DNA of 64,000 bases from Circinella minor (GCA_016758965.1 JAEPRB010000084.1:62001-126000); one strand, 5' to 3'. Counted from the first letter of the stretch, positions 12,401 to 25,157 are shown. Notes: generated from the sequence alone by a model not told the origin. Made by a program: numbers and translations.

Positions 12401-14781
12401 TGCCATTTCAAATTTGCTAGTTTCGTAATAAGTGCCTGCAATTTCTGCTGCTAAATAAAGTGTCATTCGTCCATTTCGATATTTTTTGAACTGTTCGTAA
12501 CTTTTGGTCAATAATTCAATTGTGAGTGCAGAATGATCTATTTGTCGTTCGTTCACAAGAAGTGTTTCCCAAATAGTGGTAGGCTCTTTGGTAGAGTCGG
12601 CTGCATTATCGGCTTCCAAGAAACGACGTCGTCGTTCTGCACAACACATGGCAGCCAAGTGATAATAAAATCCTGGATGTTGTAGAATGGAACCAGGATT
12701 ACATCCTATAGCAGGACTAGGTCCACTACCACTACCACCCATGAGTGGATGAGATTGAGTAGGTAATCCCGGTGTATTCATATAAGATGTTGGAATAGGA
12801 ATCTTGATTCCATGTTGTGTAGCAGCATCGATAACATCTCCAAAAATACGGTATTGTTTTGATAACCATGCCCAATATTCAAATGTTTGTTCACCAGTAC
12901 CCCATACAGTTGCATAAGTCTGAATCATATGTAAATGGCCATTTAGTTGAGCTAAAGCACCCGATGTATCATTCATATACAAATAGAAACTACAAATCTA
13001 TATAAAATGTATGTGTTATTCCATTGTTTTTTTTTTAATAATCACTGCATCTCTTTCCCTCACCCCATTTTCTCATCACTGGAAGAGAAACATTTGTTAT
13101 TTACTTTGATACTAATACAATCCATAAGAGCTTTTGCTTCTTCCCATCGTTTACTATGTAATGGTAATCCAATTTGACCAGGAGTAATTGATGATTTTGG
13201 TGCCAACATATCCGCTACCAATGTATATGCACTTTCATATGACCTAGTTTTTATTTATAATCAATTAACCAATAAATTCATCTCCTTCCTTCATCCTATA
13301 GTTTAATATCCTTTTCATCAGTTTTTTTTTGTCTTACTTTGTTGCCCCTTCAATATCTTGTTTAATTTCTTGAAAAACACCCGTTTTAAAATCATATCGT
13401 AACATCCAACCTTGTACTGAAAGAGGTTGAGGTTCATTTGTATCAGGAGAACGTGGAGTCATTGAAGGTGATGGTAATTTGGCTCGTTTCTTTCGTACTT
13501 TTTTAATTCGATTATTATAATAATGAATTGCTGATTCATGTAAATTACGATAAAGGCTTGATATAAGAAAGTAATTATGATGTATTAGTTTCCTTTTATT
13601 TTCGCGTGCGCTTTCTCTCTGTCGGGATTGATAGATGATTTTTCTGCGAACTTACTTATTCACAAATTCTTGGATATCATGTTGTGTACCAGGACTTATA
13701 ATAAAGAATGAGTTTTTATTATCTAATCCAGATTGTTTACGAATCCATACTAATCTTTCTTCAACTGCGTGATCATCTAATAATAATAATAATAATAAAT
13801 ATATATCATTTACATATTAGTATAAAACAAGATAGTTTCCTTTTCCCGGTCCATGTTCTTTATCCATCACGTTTACCTGTTTGATGACGTTTTAAAATAA
13901 TAGTAGCAGCAAACTTAATCCCTTTATCTTGAAAATATTTTCTAATAATGAGTTTATATAAAATTGTATATAAATATATCATGCATAACCGCTATCCTTA
14001 TTACATCTTTTTCATCACGTTCAATCTATTTATGTTTTCGACATTTTTATCTTTACCTGCGCTCATTTATTTCTTGTGCCAATATTGTATCTTTTTCACG
14101 TTCAGTTGGATCAATCATTACATGTGAACTTAAAGGTCCAGTTTCTCGTTTAGGTCGAGGAGGACTTCCTGGTTCTTGACTCCAGTCCCATAAATCATAA
14201 AATCCAACAACAACACTAGGTAGTTCTAACTGTTTTTTAATCCATAATGGTGTCATGAATCCATCTGGATGAAGGGGTGATTCGGGTGATAATGGTGAAA
14301 GGTTAGAATGGGGAGGTGGTAAGTTTGGACTAATGGGTGTTCGTTCTGAAAGTTTATAGTCCTAATAATATATAGTTTTTTTTTCTATGTTAATAACATA
14401 CACCTATAGCACGCATGCGCACGTATATATATCTATATATACCTTGTCAACGAGAATCGTTTTAAATGCAGGTGTTGAGGGAATACCAGTAGTTGTTGAG
14501 GATCGAATTGTATCATAAAGTGAATGTTGTTGTTTATTATTAAATACATTTTGAAGCATAGTTCCTAATGCTGCACGAGACGAAAGTGGTTGACGTGTAT
14601 TATTACCACTTGATGGTGGTGTTGTTGTTGTTGTTGTAGTAGTAGAGACATCATTATCAGGTCGCGATGTTGTCGTCGTTGTTGTTGTTGTCGACGGCTG
14701 TTCGGAAGTAGTGTTGCCAAGTCCATAAACTGCGAGTACAGGAACAGGATGGAGTAAATACTCGGTAGGATATGTGTTCAT
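9475..14781 (-). CDS. TRAPPC11: TRAPPC11 (foie gras/gryzun) subunit of the TRAPP III trafficking complex
   Basis: TRAPP complexes activate Rab/Ypt GTPases in ER-Golgi transport and autophagy. Sixteen exons: 14443-14781, 14057-14361, 13877-13941, 13656-13776, 13338-13556, 13105-13243, 11759-12997, 11562-11685, 11410-11467, 11183-11340, 10956-11104, 10608-10877, 10386-10461, 10183-10297, 9951-10039, 9475-9845. They total 1278 residues and close in frame. The N-terminal part (residues 1-115) carries a Thr-rich insert. The foie-gras helical repeat region follows (LYRNLHESAIHYYNNRI, YDFKTGVFQEIKQDIEGATK, SYESAYTLVADML, then LYLAAEIAGTYYETSKFEMA). The C-terminal half is beta-rich gryzun type (DEYFELNITIQNQEQDA, GEPFRLTYTIYNPTVHLAEY). 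The closing exon ends PPPFTFVNARRYYN, a typical TRAPPC11 end. The gene is absent from budding yeast but kept in many filamentous fungi. The start at 14781 is the only ATG opening exon 1. Confidence 0.9.
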
Positions 14782-17519
14782 GACAAAACCAAAAAAAAAA
14801 AAAAAGTAAAACTGAATCGATTTTTTTCACGCGATTATTGATTTAATTACTCTAGTTAATAAACACACACACACTCTCTCTCTCTCTTGAAAGTTTCTTT
14901 AAATTAATGAGCTGTAAAAAAAAAAAAAAAAAGAAATCCTGCGGACTCTCTTCTCTCATTTCTCAATTTGTAACGTGTCGATGTTTCACAAATAGATTAT
15001 TTCAAGTATTTATTCTATTAGTGATAAATGACACTGAGAGACTTGACTCTTTTTCAGATGATAATTTTACTGTGTAAAGAAAATGTATATAACCGCATAG
15101 AAATAAGACAAGCTCATAGTTTCAAAAAATGTTATCATAAACTAGGCCATTTGAACCAAATTCAGTAACTCATTTCTTAAGAAATTAATAGGTTTAGAAA
15201 CTTTGGTCGTACGTTACGTAATTTTTTAATCAAAATATATTAATATGTAGTATAGGCATAATAGATATAATGGTCTTTTATTGTATTTTAATGATTGCTG
15301 GTATTATTCATATCCAGAACCGTGTTTGCATGAATCACAAAATAGTACCAAACTCAGTGTTGTTCAGAGAGAAAAAACAAAATTCCTGGTATTTTATATC
15401 GTATTATATGACTATTGAATGTTAAATTTTTTATACGTTCCAAGTCACTATTAATGCTGATTAACCATTACCAAACTTTGATGACTCGTATTAAAAAGAG
15501 ATGCTTTTTATTTGGGTAAGATTCTCATATCTAATCGTGTTATAAAATGATCAAGAAACCGGATCGGTTGATAATAGTTTTGAGTGAAAGATGAAAAATG
15601 GTATATGCATACGTACAGCAGAAAAAAACCCCGTATGAAGTTTAAAAAAGAAAATAATAATGGCTGTCGAAGAAAAAAGAACGGTACGTAAGGATAATAA
15701 AAAAAATATACGGCAGTATAACCTGTGGTATTTATATATATATATATAAAAAAGAGGAAAGCATGTTTATGACGAAAGGGAAATAAATAAGGACATCATA
15801 CAAGTGGTTGGAATAAGATTAGTATTCACAAGTTCAAAGATGGCTTTCTTTTTTTATAACCGCAGAATGGTGGAAAGATCAAGATATTGGTGATACCTAT
15901 TTCACTATTTCCTTTGTTTTACCTGTTTCTTTACCATTCTATTTTTTTTATAATTAGATATTACTTTTTGTACGATACCAGATAGTTCCCCCCCCCTTTT
16001 TTTTTTCCACATAATCATACGGCAGGAATTGAGAAAAATAAAACTAAGGTGAGAGGAAGAGCCACGAGAAATATGTAGGAACAAAAAAAAGGACAAAATA
16101 TGATACGTAAGGAGAAAACGTAGATGAGAGAGAGAAAGATGACAAGCAAGCCTTATTATGTCAATGGCCAAAGCTTCCATGTTCGCGATGCTTTCGAGGA
16201 GCTTGACTTTTTCCCTATGACCAACTTGAAAACCCCAACTAATTACTGTAATTGATCGATTTTACAGAACATGGCGTCTGGCTGAATGCGTAATATATCA
16301 CTGAAACTACCATATTCAAGAACGATACTTGATCTATACATTGTCAAATATTGATATTGTCAACAAAAAATAAAATAAAAAAATATAAGTATAATTAATA
16401 AATAAACTCACCATCAAACTAATCAATGTTTACGGGCGTACTTTTACTACATAACATTAGTTGGTGGTGCTGTAAAGCTACTGGTTTATATTATCTTTTA
16501 TAATATTTGATTCTACAATTCACATGTACGTTTATAATTAGAAGCAATGAGGGAGAGGAATAAAATGGAGAATTTATAATTAAAGACATTAAGTGTATGC
16601 TTATTGCAAAACTACACGATATCAATTTAAGCTGTGCTTTCAAAAAATTGATTGATAATATGGTTTTACTTTTAATTTGTACGTACATATGATATGAATA
16701 TATTTAGCTTCACCTGATGTTAACAGCCCTGTAGTTTATTCAACAATTATGAAACATATTACATATAGTTATGAAGTTTTTTTTAATGATATATTATAGC
16801 TTAATCTACATGTAGTAATTGTTCATTATTAAGAAAATAAACTAAAATTATAAATAGACTATGTATTTTATTTTATTTTTGGCGCAAATGTCAACTATAG
16901 GCACTTTAATCCACCATGATCATCGATCCACACCAAAAAATATCTATAGCGTTGTTGTCTCTCTGTACGTATTATACAAAGAAATGATATTTCTAAAGTA
17001 TAATTAAAAAGGCTACGTTGCGTAGCAATAAGCGGGGAGGAGGAGAGGGGGATCATAGACATTATAGAAAAAATAAGTTGTCATGGTCTTTGAGTTGGGT
17101 AGTGGCTGTCGTTTAGCTGGCGCCTATTTTTTTTTTTTTTTACTGCGGTAAATGAATTTCTATAAAAAATGCGCAGTCGAGCGAAAAAATGAAAAGTCTC
17201 TTCTTCTTTTCTTTACTTCTTTCCATGGTTCTGGAGTCTACCTTACCATATTATGCGCGTCGTTTTTTTTTTCCTGACAAGAAAAGAAACTAGCATGCAG
17301 TCATAACCTTAGGGTTAATTTTTGGTAAAGAACCAGGAAAAAGTTTCAGGTAATTTCATAATTGCCGCCTCTTTTCCTTAACTTTTGAGAAAAAAAAAGC
17401 AGCAGCCTTTTTTTTTCTTTGACTTGTGGTTAGTCGCTTTATGGGTTTTTGGAAAAAAAAAAAAAAAAAAAAAAAGAGGTTTGGAACTTTTTTCCAACTT
17501 ATGATTGTGTTTGTATTAT
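14782..17519. other. gene-free AT-rich region
   Basis: No convincing coding frame on either strand. It includes the TRAPPC11 upstream region (CT-rich near 14875-14887, poly-A) and scattered A/T runs. GCTACGTTGCGTAGC, a near-palindrome, lies at about 17012-17026. The last 400 bp (17100-17500) are rich in poly-T and pyrimidine blocks, resembling promoters elsewhere in the window, so they could have served the degenerate tract that follows. Confidence 0.5.
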
Positions 17520-18850
17520 TTTACGAATGCTGCTTGGTTCGAATGATAATATAACTTTCATTACCCAAACGGTTCTTTTGAAACGATTGTTCTTGGACAT
17601 GCCCCTCGTTCCTTGACAAATTCGGTTTCAACTCTTTTCGTAAGCTTGACATGTTCGGATTATTGACGTTTTCCATTGGTACACCTTGTTTTTCTTTTTT
17701 TTGGAAATAACAAGGAAGGAAAATTGAGCTGATTATGGTATACAAGCTTCAATGGAAAGAGTGAAATTCAAGTATGCATGTGAAAGGGATTCAGTTACTT
17801 TAATGGTGAGTCTTTTTATTGGAGAATGTTCTTTTGTGGTATTCCGTACTGTTGTGTATTGTTAAGAATGAAGTTAGGTGCTGCAACAATCTTTCTTCAG
17901 CAACTTTTTCAAGTTGGTTACAATCCTTCAGTTTAAACGGTTGTCATGGTTGAACACCTGTTGCTGCAAATAACGATCGTTTTTTTTCTCTCCATATTTT
18001 ACAAAAGAAGGAAGTTTGTTGTGCTGGTTGCTAGCAGTACACACTTTTGATTTTGTGAAAGACCAACAAGACTCGGGTTTTACTATTTGTTACCAGGCAT
18101 TTGCTCAGCAGTGGCAGCATTGTCAAATCATTCCAACCATAGTTGATAATTCACGTGCTTTCGGTTCGCCAATGCCTTACGGATACGCCCATTTTAACTG
18201 GGTAGGTGAAACGTTAGTCCAAGGCAAAGTTTCATCCAGTGGCAGCAATGCTTGTCATATTTCCTTTTTTAACAAGGTGCCTATCTATTCCAACGGATGG
18301 ATGATCCCATCAGTGACATGGACCTTTGATTTTGGTGTGGTTCAAATTATCAACTGGATGACGGTGACTTGGCTTTTGGATTCAAGTTGAAAGGTTGTCA
18401 CAATTGACCTGGATGAAAGTAATCCTCAAGCAACCTGGTGAACCCATTTTGTACCTCCTGCAAATTTCATTCGATTCTGTCCAAGCGTACCAATTGATAT
18501 GGGTCTGGTCAAACTAATATCAAGCAATAGTGTCAAAATCAGTGATAGTTGTTGGAACCAAGGTACAAAGCAAAACCAGAAGTAGGTTAACAAGCCGGAT
18601 CTTGCGCTCTATATAATGTTGGTGAGGGATGGGATTCGGTCGCTTGGGAGATTTATTATAAACCAGTGTAGTATGACCTAAAGGAGACTATACATGTATT
18701 CTCGAGGAGGGTAATACAAGTGCGTGGTGTTGCAGGATGCAAGTCTCAATTGCTGGCGGGTAATTGATGATGGGTATAGATTGATGGCAAGGATAACATT
18801 TGGCAAGATGGTGTGGCAAGAATAATGTTTGGCAAGATTACATTCTCATC
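17520..18850. pseudogene. degenerate coding-like tract, unknown
   Basis: This segment is clearly less AT-biased than its flanks and has codon-like texture, but no intact gene. The longest open stretch on the plus strand (about 18016-18390) lacks an ATG. It reads WQHCQIIPTIVDNSRAFGSP ... YGYAHFNWVGETLVQG and continues past stops as PPANFIRFCPSVPIDMG. A plausible 5' piece starts at an ATG at 17752 and runs into GTGAGT after 18 codons. I do not recognise the family; a decayed secreted or wall protein is only a guess. Short repeated words (TTTGGCAAGAT) close the tract near 18800-18840. Confidence 0.3.
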
Positions 18851-19274
18851 CGTTCCTATTTGATAACGCGTCATTTGGGATCAACATACACGTGCTTCTG
18901 AGGGAATAAATACTTTTTTTGGGAAGCTTTGCCAATGAACGTTCTCGTCGTGCTTCCTGTCGGGTTGTTTGAAATTCATACGACTTACTGATACATTGGC
19001 CTTTTTTTTTATTTTTTTCTCTTTCGAAATAAATTTTTTTATTGTACGAACCAAATGGGTGGATTATGATTCTATGTGTGTTTTTATGTATGTTTTTTAT
19101 ATACGACAATGGCAATGGTTATGGGTAACACTAGCATATGTAACTTATTTATTACTATATTCTTATATGATAACGATATGTTGCAGTTATATATATACCA
19201 TCCCTCTCTTCGTGGAATAACTCACTGTGTTACATATGATAGAAGTATTTACATATATTGTATTTTTTTTAATC
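18851..19274. other. intergenic
   Basis: AT-rich spacer with only short shadow frames. Nothing recognisable. Confidence 0.4.
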
Positions 19275-19540
19275 TCACTTATACATGCGGGAAGATATAT
19301 ATTATGATATTTACATGATTTAAAACTTTCTTTCACCTCGCCCCTCCTCCCTTCCCCTATAAAAAATATTATTATTTTGGATGTAAATGGATTAATCGTC
19401 GTACCATCTTATTATATATTTACCGTCTGCTCTCCTTAATTTTCTTTTTATTATACTATACATACAGTAAAGCAATAGCATCCTTTATTTACTATGTACA
19501 ATAATTGGACAAAAGAAAAATAAATAGTTATATATTTATA
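19275..19540 (+). repeat. duplicated non-coding block, copy A
   Basis: Shares long, ordered blocks with 23923-24262. Matching segments are ACATGATTTAAAACTTTCTT at the start, then ATGGATTAATCGTC, then CAATAGCATCCTTTATTTAC and GGACAAAAGAAAAA at the end. The order and orientation are the same, with C-rich variable spacers between. It has no open frame. It could be a duplicated 3' untranslated region or an RNA gene. Confidence 0.75.
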
Positions 19541-19763
19541 GTTATAAAGAAGTGATGTGAAGCACCGGACGATGGAACAAAGAGTTGATGGTGGTGTCCG
19601 AGTTTCGGCAGTAGAAGAATTCCATCGTACTCAAACGCAACGTCAACCTTATTATTTAAAACACAAAAGCCATATGCTAAACATACAATTCTTTAGATAT
19701 TTTTCATTATACATATTTGGCAATCTGAAGGGCAAACAAACTTTTAAAAGAACCTCCAGCTTG
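19541..19763. other. spacer with a short open frame before the foldback element
   Basis: A plus-strand frame from 19557 (MKHRTMEQRVDGGVRVSAVE...) has balanced codons for its first 35 residues but soon becomes AT-rich and runs into the transposon end at 19764. It may be an exon fragment that the insertion interrupted. No family was recognised. Confidence 0.25.
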
Positions 19764-19805
19764 TACAGGATTTTACATTCATTTCCGGACGCAACCCTCA
19801 ATTTG

Positions 19806-19905
19806 TTCGCTTATAAGAGTGATTTTGTTCGCTTATAATGTCAGTTTTTTTCGCTTATAATATGCTATATTTTTCGCTTATGATAGCATTAATTTTCGCT
19901 TATAA
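19806..19905 (+). repeat. left iteron array (5 x TTCGCTTATAA, about 22-bp pitch)
   Basis: Five copies of TTCGCTTATAA (one reads TTCGCTTATGA) spaced 22, 22, 23 and 22 bp. Such in-phase short sites suggest multimeric binding of a protein on one face of the helix. Confidence 0.9.
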
Positions 19906-20059
19906 TAGGTGATATTTGGTTGATCCCATAGAAGCAGGTGTAGCAAATACAAAAAAAAATGATATTAGTTGCGAAAAGCTCCTCCTATCATTTGTGTAAA
20001 TCTCTAATCTTCACAACTGAATCTCTTAGACCCCATAAGTAAGAAAATTATATATGTAT

Positions 20060-20232
20060 TATAAGCGAAAATTATTGCTATTATAAGCGAAAAACACCGC
20101 CGCCATAAGCGAAAAATATAGCATATTATAAGCAAAAAATATCTCCATCATAAGCGAACAATATAACATATCATAAGCGAAAAAAACTGACATTATAGGC
20201 GAATAAAATCACTCTTATAAGCGAAAAAATTA
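20060..20232 (-). repeat. right iteron array (8 copies, about 22-bp pitch)
   Basis: Eight inverted copies of the same motif, spaced 22-23 bp. Three more than in the left arm, so the arms have gained or lost whole units. Confidence 0.9.
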
Positions 20233-20488
20233 AGGGTTGCGTCCGGAAATGAATGCAAAATCCTGTATGATACCGAGTTTATGTTATATAATTATTTTAA
20301 AGTGCTTAATGTAATGATTCTGCTTTTGATTGATGTCTTCAGATGTTTTAGCTGCAGATAGTATTGGGACGCCAAATTGAGACCTGTCTTCCACAATCAA
20401 TTTCTACGTAATCACACACCAAATTTTCTCCTACAAATACAATTTATCCCAGTAATGTTTTCTTTTTGAATTTGCTGAGACAGCGTCA

Positions 20489-20636
20489 TACAGTAAAACC
20501 CCGCTTTTTCCACCCCCCCCTCTTTTTGCACACCTTTTGGTCACAATCCCACTTTGATTTTACTATGTTTTCAACCCCACTTTTTGCACTACTTTCGAGC
20601 CAAATCCCACCTGTGTAAAAACGGGGTTCAACTGTA
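20489..20636. mobile_element. pogo/Tigger-like MITE, 148 bp with flanking TA
   Basis: Starts TA-CAGTAAAACCCCGCTTTTT and ends, read inward from the other side, TA-CAGTTGAACCCCGTTTTTAC. These are imperfect terminal inverted repeats of about 22 bp beginning CAGT and flanked by TA on both sides, as in Tc1/mariner-pogo relatives. Internally it has repeated CCCACTTT blocks and no frame. Confidence 0.75.
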
Positions 20637-23600
20637 TTTTTATTCGGAACAGAAACATACTTTAAAAATTAATGTCTATTATTTTTTATTTTTTGGTTTA
20701 AAAATCAAGGACTCAAATATAGTAGTGTATATCCTGTTGTCTTGCTGAAAGAAATTATGGCCATCATGCGTTGTTGCTGGAGTGGAACGTTTTAAGCTCA
20801 ATTGAGTAGTCTTCATGAACCAACAAGGTTGATCATCCACTGTGACAAGACTGTCAGCTTTTTTGCTGTCACTTTTACTGGAAACTAAGTATACTTATTA
20901 TGGCTAAAAATAAAAATTTATAGAACTCCTATTTACGAAAGAGAAAATATTTTTTTTCAATGGATATATATATATAACTTTTATAATGATACTAATCACT
21001 TACCTGTGCATAATAATGAAAGGCCAGAATGTATTAGCGCGTAAGATTTTTTTTTAATTCTGAAATGGAATGGATACTATGTTGGAACCGGGATCGGCTA
21101 TTGTCAATTTCTAGATAGAAAATAATCTGTCTTATTGTCTTTAAAATAATCAAGCATAAAAAAAAACTTTCATATTAATAAAATAATGCTTTTTTTTTTT
21201 CATATCAACACGTAGTAGATATGAGTCTTTGAATCATTAACCATACTAAAACATGTATATATTTAAATTAACTTGAAGCTCTACACACTCTTTCAATATG
21301 TAGTAAAAGCACCACCAATAAGGCGTAAGATTATTATTATTATTTTTTTGCTTTAGACATTGAGTTTGGTGTTATTTGTGTTTCCTTCGACTGTAATTCT
21401 GGATATTGAATATTAGAGCTAAAATATCAGTAGTGTCATTATAAAATAAAATCTTATTAAAGACCATTATCTGTATTGTGTATATGGTATTTACTTATAT
21501 TGAAGATTCGATTAGCTGTAACTCCAAAAACGTGTCAATGTCATTTAAAAAGATGAATAGCTTAATGTCGCTTGACATCGCTCAACTAGCTACAGTAATA
21601 GATCAATTCCGTTCAGATGGCCTAATTTTGATACGTGGCTCATTTTTTAAGTTTTGTGATGAATAGTATTTTACATAGACAATACTATACCAATATGAAT
21701 AATTCTTTTGTAAAATATGAATGAACCGTGCCTACGTATTTTGGCCAAAACAAAAAAAAAAAAAACAATCCTTCACCCCAAGTCTCCTCTATTTATTCTC
21801 TCCACATTACACATGGAAACACATTTAATGAAAGAGCTGATATTAAGGTACAACTCCTGTTCTGCATATAATAACGTTAGAAGTTTATACACTAAAACCA
21901 ATCCTTTATTTTTGTTTTGTTATAATACACAGACCAAAACTACCTTTATGCTATTTTGTTACAACAAGTTTTATAAATTAAAAACCTATTGTATTTGATA
22001 CATTGAAAATATCCTTGGTATCATGCTTCATTTGAGATTATCAATAGGGTAAAATGATGCATAAAAAAAGTTGTATATTAATATACTTTTTCTTTATAAA
22101 TGGGCATAAACATAGGTAACAGTACGTAAAAGATTTTTTTTCGTATAATCATACATTTATGTACAGTATAATAGACGCATTTGAACCATTCTATTTATTT
22201 AGCAATAACAGTACTGTAAATAATAAGAATGATAGTATAGATATTGATATTTTCTATATAAACAAATTTTACACAAAAGTTTTGTTGTTGGAATGAATTA
22301 TTATAAATAGTATTCTCATTATAGGTCTATTATACTTTTGTCATTTAAAAATACTTGGTATATAGTAATTATTATCTAAAACATCATTGATTTCTAAGGA
22401 CCTTAAAAAAAGCAATTTCGTTGGTATGTGTGTATGTGCTGTGTGATTCCTATAGACTACTTTACTATCAGAAAAGCATATCTACTTCATCACAAGTTAT
22501 GCTATTATCATTTTGAAATTTTATGTATATCATTGATATGAACATCTTATTGGTCACGAGACATCATGTGCCATCATATAGATCTTCATGCGTGGCGATT
22601 ATGCGCATATCGTATTGGCGTTTTCTCTTTTTATGTATCATTATCCTTAGAAAGTAGAAAAACAAGGGTAAACTATATTTCTTAGGCTAAAAAAAAATTC
22701 GGCTAATAATGAATGGCGCGGTTACCCCGCCAAGTATGCATAATATATGTAGAGTATAGATATAAAAAAAATAGAGTACATCTTGATCCAATAAATGAGT
22801 AAATTATTATTAATAAAAGGTAATAAAAAGAATGATTTATTTTTAAATGAATTATAAAACAAAGAAGGAATTGATGGAAACAAAACATTTTTCTAAAGTA
22901 AAAAGAAAAAATTACATAGATAAAAAACAAGTAAAGGAACTGTTGTCCCCCATTAAAGTAATTTCTTGATGTTGGTAATAATAAAATAAGGGGGTTCAGT
23001 AAAAGTATCTTAAACTAATTATAATTTTGTTATTCTTAGTTCCTAATAACATAAAAAGGAAAAATTATACTTTATAGTTACTTCACTGACTAGTAAAAAT
23101 TATAATAAAATGTGAAAAGAGAACATTCTTTTTTTTTTTTTGAATAGTCAAGGATTTATTGGAAAAGTAATAGGTAGTCAAGAATATTATATATAAAACT
23201 ATACTCTAATTGTGTTGCGTTCAATTTTTTTTTTATTAGCAAATCATCAATATGGTGCTCAAAATGCAGGGGGTTGGAAATAAAATAAAATACATAAATA
23301 GAAATAGGTTTGGCTTTCGATAACTAAATGGAAGATAAACTATCTTATACATAGACTAGTTAAAAAAAAGGCGGACAAAATTAAAGTTACTTTTTCTATA
23401 ACTTTTTCCTTCTGCCTTTTTGCATTTACCTATAATACAGCTTATTGATGAATAAATAGAAAACAAATAGCTAAGAAAGTATTTGTCTATTTCAAACAAA
23501 TCTGGGAGATTAGACTAATAATAATTAAAATATTCTTATTGTCACTAAATGGTAACGAAGAAAGAAGGGAGGTACGTATATATTTTCAATAATAATAAAT

Positions 23601-23922
23601 GGTTTGTTTATATCAAAACTAAGATTTATAAAAAGAATACGTAGAGAAAAAAAAAGAAAACCAACTTCTAAGCCATAGTAAAACAACATCATCATTATGT
23701 ATGTAATTTGATTATATAAAAACCAATAAATGTAAGTAGTATTTATAGACTTGTATTTATATTACCCAAACCAACAAGTTTTTTTTTTTTTTTTTAATTT
23801 CTTTATGAAGACCCACTTGTTAAAAATAAAAATATTTTTTACCAACCCAAAAAAAGTTAAAAAAAAAGGCTTCCTTACAAGTTATATCACGATACTCATT
23901 CAATCCAGTTTTTTTTTTTACC
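20637..23922. other. gene-free AT-rich region
   Basis: No coding frame with convincing composition on either strand, only short AT-rich shadows. It has several poly-A/T runs. No further element ends were identified by eye. Confidence 0.45.
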
Positions 23923-24262
23923 TTACTTATACCGCAGGAAGGCATGTATTGTTTACATGATTTAAAACTTTCTTTCGATTTTCTTTTCTTTTCGCCTCCC
24001 TCCCTCCCCCCCCCCAAAAAAAAAGATTACATATAACAAATTTTAGAACCTCCCTTAACCCCAACCTCCCCAAGTTCCTTTTTTAACATACATTATCATT
24101 ATTTTGCATGTCAATGGATTAATCGTCATACTATCTTATTTTATATTACTCTTACTGTCTACTCTATTTTTTTTCTACTATACTATACTATGCAATAAAA
24201 CAATAGCATTCTTTATTTACTATACAATGATCGGACAAAAGAAAAAGAAATACATAATTAAA
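23923..24262 (+). repeat. duplicated non-coding block, copy B
   Basis: Partner of 19275-19540. ACATGATTTAAAACTTTCTT, then a longer C/A-rich insert than in copy A, then ATGGATTAATCGTC, CAATAGCATTCTTTATTTAC and GGACAAAAGAAAAA. It lies about 0.9 kb upstream of VTC4. Confidence 0.75.
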
Positions 24263-25075
24263 AAAAATAATAAGTACTTATCAAAAAAAAAAAAAAGATC
24301 ATGACATCCCTAAACATAAGCTATTGACTCCTTTTTAATCCAGGTGCCCAGTAGAAGTTTATAAAGACAATGACATATAGATATGTATGTATGTATATAT
24401 ATATAAACTCCCTTTCTTTTTGAGAATAAGTCATTATATCATTAATAGTTCTCAAATAGAAAGAACAAGAAAAGTGAAAAAAAAAAAGGTTTCTCACGTA
24501 TATTCATTGACAACTTTACTGTAAGAAGAAGATCCATAATAATAATGATAATGGTAATAATAAACATTAGATCCGATTTGCTAAATAAATAAACCTCCTT
24601 TTCGTTACTACTCCTTCCTTTCTATTCTTTCTCTATTTGCTTTTTGATTTCCCCTAGTTTTTTGCACATTTTTCTTTGCCGCTACATAACCCAACTTCAT
24701 CCATTTTAAACAAACCTTCCCCTTTTTTCTCGTTTTTCGCTTTTTTTTTTTTTTTCGTTCTTTCTTCTTCCTCTTTTTGCTTTAGTCTCTTTTTTTTTTC
24801 TTTTTTTTTTTTTTTTTTTTTTTTTTATCTTAGTATTATATCATTTCGTTTTAACTACTACTAATAACAAAAAAAAAGAACTTTACTAATAATAGTAGTA
24901 CCAGTAGTAGCTGTTAATATTTTCCCATTTTCAATTTATTATTATTGTATAACAACTATATACCAATACAATTGAATAGATATACATAAATATATATATA
25001 TATTTCATTATATATATATTTATATATATAGTATACATAATTCCCTTATAAAATCGCACACACACATATATACAA

Positions 25076-25118
<43 letters not shown>

Positions 25119-25157
25119 ATCACCCTTTTTTTTTTTGTTACTCTATAATTCCATCAG
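24263..25157. promoter_or_regulatory. VTC4 upstream region
   Basis: About 0.9 kb before the VTC4 ATG. It holds strongly pyrimidine-rich blocks (24594-24827, nearly all T/C), TA-rich repeats (24987-25030) and a long CA tract ending 42 bp before the start codon. No defined TATA box or binding site could be assigned. The CT-rich stretch is typical of fungal promoters. Confidence 0.45.
25077..25115. repeat. (CA)n microsatellite
   Basis: Uninterrupted CA run of about 19 units within the presumed 5' leader or promoter of VTC4. Length variation here could alter leader length. Confidence 0.92.

Larger units (their letters stand above)
19764..20267. mobile_element. 504-bp foldback/MITE-like element with 22-bp phased iterons, TA target duplication
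   Basis: Both ends read TA-CAGGATTTT(A/G)CATTCATTTC when oriented inward, followed by CCGGACGCAACCCT, so the termini form near-perfect inverted repeats flanked by TA. Inside each arm the word TTCGCTTATAA recurs at a very regular pitch: starts at 19806, 19828, 19850, 19873 and 19895 on the left. On the right, complementary copies have the G of GCGAA at 20065, 20087, 20109, 20132, 20154, 20177, 20199 and 20221. There is no coding capacity. The terminus and flanking trinucleotides (TTG before, TGA after) match the large element at 56272-62393, so I place both in one family. Confidence 0.85.

Noticed and set aside
17533..17548. GGTTCGAATG as a tRNA T-arm
   Set aside because: No acceptor stem, D-arm or anticodon arm could be folded around it.
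19275..24262. The two similar blocks as LTRs of one retrotransposon
   Set aside because: They lack TG...CA ends, differ in length and spacer sequence, and the 4.4 kb between them shows no retroelement genes.
24676..24864. Phe/Ser-rich frame before VTC4
   Set aside because: Translation of a poly-pyrimidine promoter stretch.
25077..25115. CA repeat as a telomere- or CRISPR-like repeat
   Set aside because: A simple dinucleotide run without spacers; an ordinary microsatellite.
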